Shown here in pieces: positions 5,710 to 8,690 of a stretch of DNA of 8,690 nt. Origin of the DNA: B1 sp034439755 (lineage in GTDB: Bacteria; Bacteroidota; Bacteroidia; UKL13-3); contig JAWXAZ010000063.1 in NCBI GenBank assembly GCA_034439755.1, forward strand, positions 1-8,690, written 5' to 3'. Each line of letters opens with the position of its first letter. Positions within the stretch are counted from its first letter, which is position 1. The position numbers and the translations under genes are program-made. The notes under the pieces were generated by a model. That model had not been told where the DNA came from. It did not search any database and saw only the letters and a list, made by a program, of their open reading frames with translations.

Positions 5710-7313
5710 TTCAGCGCTTGGTTCAGCCCGAGTTTTTTAAGCGCTAATTGTATGGCCTTATCTTCTTTTTGGATAACCGCATAATACCCTTGATCGCGCC
5801 AAATCTGTCGCGCAATTAAGGCCTTAAGCTGCAGTTTAATAAAACTCTTAGATTTTAATTTGCCTGCCTCCGTTGGCGCATTCACCCCATTTGCCATGGC
5901 AAACTTCACAAAAGAATCATATACCTTGTCGTTAATTTGATAGGCTTCATTAAACACTTTTAAACTTGGTATGGCAGAAATAGCCGCTCTGTTCTGATCC
6001 AAATAATCGTACGCAAATTTTCCTATTAAGGCATTTGAAACCACCATAGTTAAAAAGTTCGAATAATACGTTGTGTCGATTGGCACAAAGAAATCTGGCA
6101 AGATGCCACCACCTCCGTAAACCGCTCTATGTAACCTCAAAGTATAATAAGGCGTTGAATCAAAAATGGCAGACTTCCCATCATTCTCCAATTCGCCATT
6201 TTCGAACCTACTCATAATATCGTGTTCATACTTTAGCTTATCTGAATAATCTTTTTGGATGCACCGGCCACTTGGCGTATAATACCTAGAAACCGTAAGC
6301 CTGATGGCCGAACCATCGCTAAACTCATAAGGTTCTTGAACCAAGCCTTTGCCAAAACTCCGCCTTCCAATAATCATTCCCCTATCCCAATCTTGCACCG
6401 CACCACTCAAAATTTCGCTGGCAGAAGCAGAGCCTTCATCAATCAAAACCACCAATTTTCCTTGCTCAAAAACACCTGTGCGCTCCGAAGAATATTCGGC
6501 GCGTGGCTTACTTCTTCCTTCTGTATAAACAATCAATTTATTATTTTCCAATACCTCATCTACCAAGGCAATTGCCGCACTTAAATACCCACCCGGATTG
6601 CCCCTTAAATCTAAAACCAAATTCTTGATGCCTTCTTGCTTTAAATCGTCGAAAGCCTTCAAGAACTCCTCGTGGGTATTCTCTGCAAAGCGACTAATTT
6701 TAATATACCCAGTTTGCCTATCTAACATGCGCCATGCATCAATGCTTAAAATAGGAATGGTGCCACGGGTAATATTGTACTTTATTTTATCTTTTATGGA
6801 AGGTCGATAGATAGTTACAAATACGCTTGAACCGCCCTTACCACGCAACATCTTAAACACCTTTTCGCTGGTTATGCCTACCCCAGCAACATTGAGGCTA
6901 TCTACGCCCACAATTCTATCTCCACTCATAATACCAAGCTCCTGCGATGGTCCGCCATTTAAGGCCGTAACCACCATAATGGTATCGCTCACAATATTGA
7001 ACTCAACGCCAATGCCCTCAAAATTTCCTTCTAATTGCTCATTGGCCTGCTTTAAATCGGCTGCCGGAATGTAAACCGAATGCGGGTCCAAGCCCTTCAA
7101 TAAATCGTTAATTGCCTCTTCTTCCAATTCTTCCATTTCTACCGTATCCACATAAGATTCATTGATGATACCCAACAACTCGGTGAACTTATTTTTTCCA
7201 CCAATAAATGAGCTACCAGAATTGGCTGGCTTTAGGATAATACCCAACAACAATCCAAAAGATAAAATGAGCGCGTAAATAAATGGCTGCCACTTATTGA
7301 ATTTATTTGACAT
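5706..7313 (-). CDS. Carboxy-terminal processing protease, S41 family (CtpA/Prc type)
   Basis: A 535-residue serine protease anchored in the inner membrane and facing the periplasm. An N-terminal hydrophobic segment (about 10-28) after a short Lys-containing stretch acts as signal anchor; there is no lipobox. A helical cap with DPHSVYIP (76-83) leads to a PDZ domain (about 98-172, with GIGVEF and GDRIVGVD), which recognises C-terminal tails. The catalytic core contains LDLRGNPGGYL (234-244), the nucleophile Ser297 in GSASASE and the base Lys322 in SFGKGLVQ. The 25-residue Ser-Lys distance equals that in the plant D1 processing protease. A C-terminal region (about 410-535) follows the core, as in many Bacteroidota members. 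The family cleaves envelope or secreted proteins near the C-terminus; the native substrate is not apparent. The ATG at 7313 is the only start that keeps the signal anchor. The gene is divergent from murQ and meets trmB tail to tail. Confidence 0.95.
   Translation of the reverse strand: MSNKFNKWQPFIYALILSFGLLLGIILKPANSGSSFIGGKNKFTELLGIINESYVDTVEMEELEEEAINDLLKGLDPHSVYIPAADLKQANEQLEGNFEGIGVEFNIVSDTIMVVTALNGGPSQELGIMSGDRIVGVDSLNVAGVGITSEKVFKMLRGKGGSSVFVTIYRPSIKDKIKYNITRGTIPILSIDAWRMLDRQTGYIKISRFAENTHEEFLKAFDDLKQEGIKNLVLDLRGNPGGYLSAAIALVDEVLENNKLIVYTEGRSKPRAEYSSERTGVFEQGKLVVLIDEGSASASEILSGAVQDWDRGMIIGRRSFGKGLVQEPYEFSDGSAIRLTVSRYYTPSGRCIQKDYSDKLKYEHDIMSRFENGELENDGKSAIFDSTPYYTLRLHRAVYGGGGILPDFFVPIDTTYYSNFLTMVVSNALIGKFAYDYLDQNRAAISAIPSLKVFNEAYQINDKVYDSFVKFAMANGVNAPTEAGKLKSKSFIKLQLKALIARQIWRDQGYYAVIQKEDKAIQLALKKLGLNQALN
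5717..5738 (+). terminator. Intrinsic terminator of trmB, inside the opposing protease gene
   Basis: CTTGG (5717-5721) pairs with CCGAG (5728-5732), one G-U wobble, around a 6-nt loop, and is followed at once by TTTTTT (5733-5738). It begins 7 nt after the trmB stop. A larger alternative stem surrounds it: AGCGCTT (5713-5719) with AAGCGCT (5739-5745), extendable by AATT/AATT (5708-5711 with 5746-5749) across a bulged C5712. The whole structure lies within the last codons of the protease gene on the other strand. Confidence 0.55.
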
Positions 7314-7335
7314 ATTTTTGAAAATACTTATTCAA

Positions 7336-7365
7336 CAAATATAAGCACCCAACCGTATAATTGAA
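7336..7365 (-). promoter_or_regulatory. Predicted promoter of the S41 protease gene
   Basis: On the minus strand, TATATTTG (7343 down to 7336) is an exact TAnnTTTG match. A TTC (7365 down to 7363), one base off the -33 TTG, lies 19 nt upstream. The start codon at 7313 follows after 22 nt, giving a short leader without a Shine-Dalgarno sequence. Confidence 0.5.
7356..7363 (+). promoter_or_regulatory. Possible -7 box for murQ
   Basis: TATAATTG differs by one base from TAnnTTTG and lies 7 nt before the murQ ATG, the same close placement as at the trmB and stress-protein genes. No TTG at the right distance upstream is visible. Its last base overlaps the -33 position assigned to the divergent protease promoter, so the two promoters would compete. 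Confidence 0.3.
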
Positions 7366-7370
7366 TTTAG

Positions 7371-8192
7371 ATGGCGAAGAAATTAATAACAAGAACTACC
7401 GAAGCCGATTCTAAGCACCAAAACTTAGAAAATATGAGCACCAAAGAGCTCCTTAAAAATATCAATGAGGAGGACCAAATTGTACCGCTGGCCATAGAAA
7501 AAGTGCTTCCTAAAATCGAAAAATTAGTAACTGCTGCACACAAAAAAATGCAAGCGGGTGGCCGATTATTTTACATTGGCGCAGGCACCAGCGGCCGATT
7601 AGGCATTGTGGATGCCAGTGAATGTCCGCCCACATACGGCGTGCCTTTTGGCTTGGTAATAGGCATCATTGCGGGTGGCGATAAAGCCATCAGAAAAGCC
7701 GTTGAATTTGCCGAAGACAACGCCGAACAAGCTTGGATAGACTTACAAAAACACAAGATTACAGAGAAAGATTTCCTAATTGGCATAGCTGCAAGTGGCA
7801 CCACACCTTATGTAATTGGGGGCTTACAAGAGGCAAATAAAAACGGCATTGAAACGGGCTGCATCGTTTGCAATAAAAATTCGCCCATTGCCAATGTGGC
7901 AAAATTCGCCATTGAGGTGGTGGTTGGACCAGAATTTGTGACAGGAAGTACACGCATGAAAGCTGGAACTGCACAGAAATTGGTGCTCAACATGATAAGC
8001 ACTTCTGTAATGATTAAGCTGGGCCGAGTAAAAGGAAACAAAATGGTGGACATGCGTTTAAGCAATGATAAATTGGTGGATAGGGGCGTAAAAATGGTCA
8101 TGAATGAACTTCAAATTAGCGAGAAAAATGCCAAAGCACTCATAGAAAAACATGGAAATGTTCGCAAAGCAATTATTGCATCGCAATCATAG
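7371..8192 (+). CDS. murQ: N-acetylmuramic acid 6-phosphate etherase MurQ
   Basis: A 273-residue cytoplasmic SIS-domain enzyme that cleaves the lactyl ether of MurNAc-6-phosphate to give GlcNAc-6-phosphate and D-lactate during peptidoglycan recycling. The phosphosugar-binding signature FYIGAGTSGRLGIVDASECP spans 67-86. Glu84 and Glu115 match the two catalytic acids of the E. coli enzyme (83 and 114) with the same 31-residue spacing. Later conserved blocks are ASGTTPYVIGG (141-151) and GPEFVTGSTRMKAGTAQK (186-203), then VDMRLSNDKL. It is about 25 residues shorter than E. coli MurQ, lacking most of the C-terminal tail, but all key blocks are present. The ATG at 7371 is 7 nt after a possible -7 box. 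Its product would reach glucosamine-6-phosphate through a NagA-type deacetylase, not seen here, and then a NagB-type deaminase such as the one at 275-2611. Confidence 0.95.
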   Translation: MAKKLITRTTEADSKHQNLENMSTKELLKNINEEDQIVPLAIEKVLPKIEKLVTAAHKKMQAGGRLFYIGAGTSGRLGIVDASECPPTYGVPFGLVIGIIAGGDKAIRKAVEFAEDNAEQAWIDLQKHKITEKDFLIGIAASGTTPYVIGGLQEANKNGIETGCIVCNKNSPIANVAKFAIEVVVGPEFVTGSTRMKAGTAQKLVLNMISTSVMIKLGRVKGNKMVDMRLSNDKLVDRGVKMVMNELQISEKNAKALIEKHGNVRKAIIASQS

Positions 8193-8264
8193 TTTGTTAT
8201 TCATGTAAGGATTTAGATTACTTTGAATGCTAAATAAAGCTATATTCTTGCCTATTAAGGAAAC
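8193..8264. other. Short spacer between murQ and the repeat array
   Basis: Seventy-two AT-rich bases without an ORF, clear hairpin or T-run terminator. The murQ transcript may run into the repeat array, whose long hairpins could act as its 3' end. Confidence 0.5.
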
Positions 8265-8350
8265 TAATGAGTTATGAATTATGAGTTATGAATTATGAGT
8301 TATGAATTATTGAGTTATGAATTATGAATCATGAGTTATGAATTATTGAG
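8265..8350. repeat. Heptamer block, expanded left arm of the hairpin array
   Basis: After a partial TAATGAG at 8265, eleven heptamers run from 8273 to 8350, mostly alternating TATGAAT and TATGAGT, which gives a 14-bp higher-order period. TATTGAG closes two sub-blocks, at 8308-8314 and 8344-8350. A single extra T at 8315 shifts the phase once. The block is the counterpart of the four-heptamer left arms seen later in the array and looks like an enlarged or duplicated version of one. Confidence 0.9.
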
Positions 8351-8690
8351 TGGTTGATGAAGGTTTTTTGTTTCATAATTCATAATTCATAATTCATAAT
8401 TAATTGCACAATTAGGCTAAAGTATGAATTATGAGCTATGAATTATTGAGTGGTTGATGAAGGTTTTTTGTTTCATAATTCATAATTCATAATTAATTGC
8501 ACAATTAGGCTAAAGTATGAATTATGAGTTATGAACTATTGAGTGGTTGATGAAGGTTTTTTGTTTCATAATTCATAATTAATTGCACAATTAGGCTAAA
8601 GTATGAACTATGAGTTATGAATTATTGAGTGGTTGATGAAGGTTTTTTGTTTCATAATTCATAATTCATAATTCATAATTAATTGCACAA
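8351..8690. repeat. Nested tandem repeat array of hairpin-forming units, cut by the window edge
   Basis: Four units begin at 8351, 8451, 8544 and 8630, with lengths 100, 93, 86 and at least 61 bp. Each contains, in order: an invariant 23-bp island starting TGGTTGATGAAGG; a run of CATAATT heptamers (4, 3, 2 and 4 copies); an invariant 21-bp island starting AATTGCACAATT; and four heptamers of the type TATGAAT, TATGAGT, TATGAAT, TATTGAG. CATAATT is the reverse complement of a rotation of TATGAAT, so neighbouring arms can pair into long stems on either side of each island. The unit lengths differ by exact multiples of 7. All frames carry stops; nothing here is coding. The fourth unit is incomplete, so the array continues to the right. 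There are no unique spacers, so it is not a CRISPR. Confidence 0.95.

Noticed and set aside
275..8192. A single amino-sugar recycling operon linking the NagB-like gene and murQ
   Set aside because: The genes are on opposite strands, about 5 kb apart and separated by unrelated genes; only a metabolic link can be inferred.
8351..8690. CRISPR array
   Set aside because: The whole unit is repeated; there are no unique spacers of constant length and no cas genes nearby.

Overview
The window looks like ordinary chromosome from a member of the Bacteroidota. Reasons: the DNA is AT-rich; ribosome-binding sites of the Shine-Dalgarno type are absent; several starts are preceded by boxes resembling the Bacteroidota -7 promoter element (TAnnTTTG or TAnnTTCG); and the gene families fit, notably a long NagB-like deaminase fused to a PIG-L/LmbE domain and a short MurQ. 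I cannot name the order or genus from sequence alone.

Layout. Positions 1-40 hold five exact copies of an octamer that runs off the left edge, followed by about 230 bp of AT-rich non-coding DNA with a palindrome and a small hairpin. A minus-strand gene (275-2611) encodes the NagB/PIG-L fusion. A 227-bp divergent intergenic region, rich in palindromes and direct repeats, separates it from a plus-strand pair: a tandem-domain universal stress protein (2839-3702), then after 3 bp a CPA2-type cation/proton antiporter (3706-4950). A short spacer with an exact -7 box leads to trmB (5047-5709), the tRNA m7G46 methyltransferase. trmB converges on a minus-strand S41 carboxy-terminal processing protease (5706-7313); the two stop codons overlap, and the probable trmB terminator lies inside the protease gene. 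murQ (7371-8192) is divergent from the protease across 57 bp. The last 430 bp are a hairpin-rich nested tandem repeat built on the heptamer TATGAAT and its reverse complement, which continues past the right edge.

How the genes relate. MurQ and the NagB-like protein sit at two points of amino-sugar salvage (MurNAc-6-P to GlcNAc-6-P, and GlcN-6-P to fructose-6-P), but they are about 5 kb apart, on opposite strands and not in one operon. The stress protein and antiporter are probably one transcription unit and may work together, since Usp-like domains are known to be attached to cation transporters. The protease and TrmB are housekeeping functions.

I do not see a clear new defence, mobile or biosynthetic system. 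The signals most worth following are the nested hairpin array at 8265-8690, a perfect 17-bp palindrome overlapping the predicted stress-protein promoter, the loss of a key catalytic Glu in the NagB-like domain, and the stress-protein/antiporter pairing.
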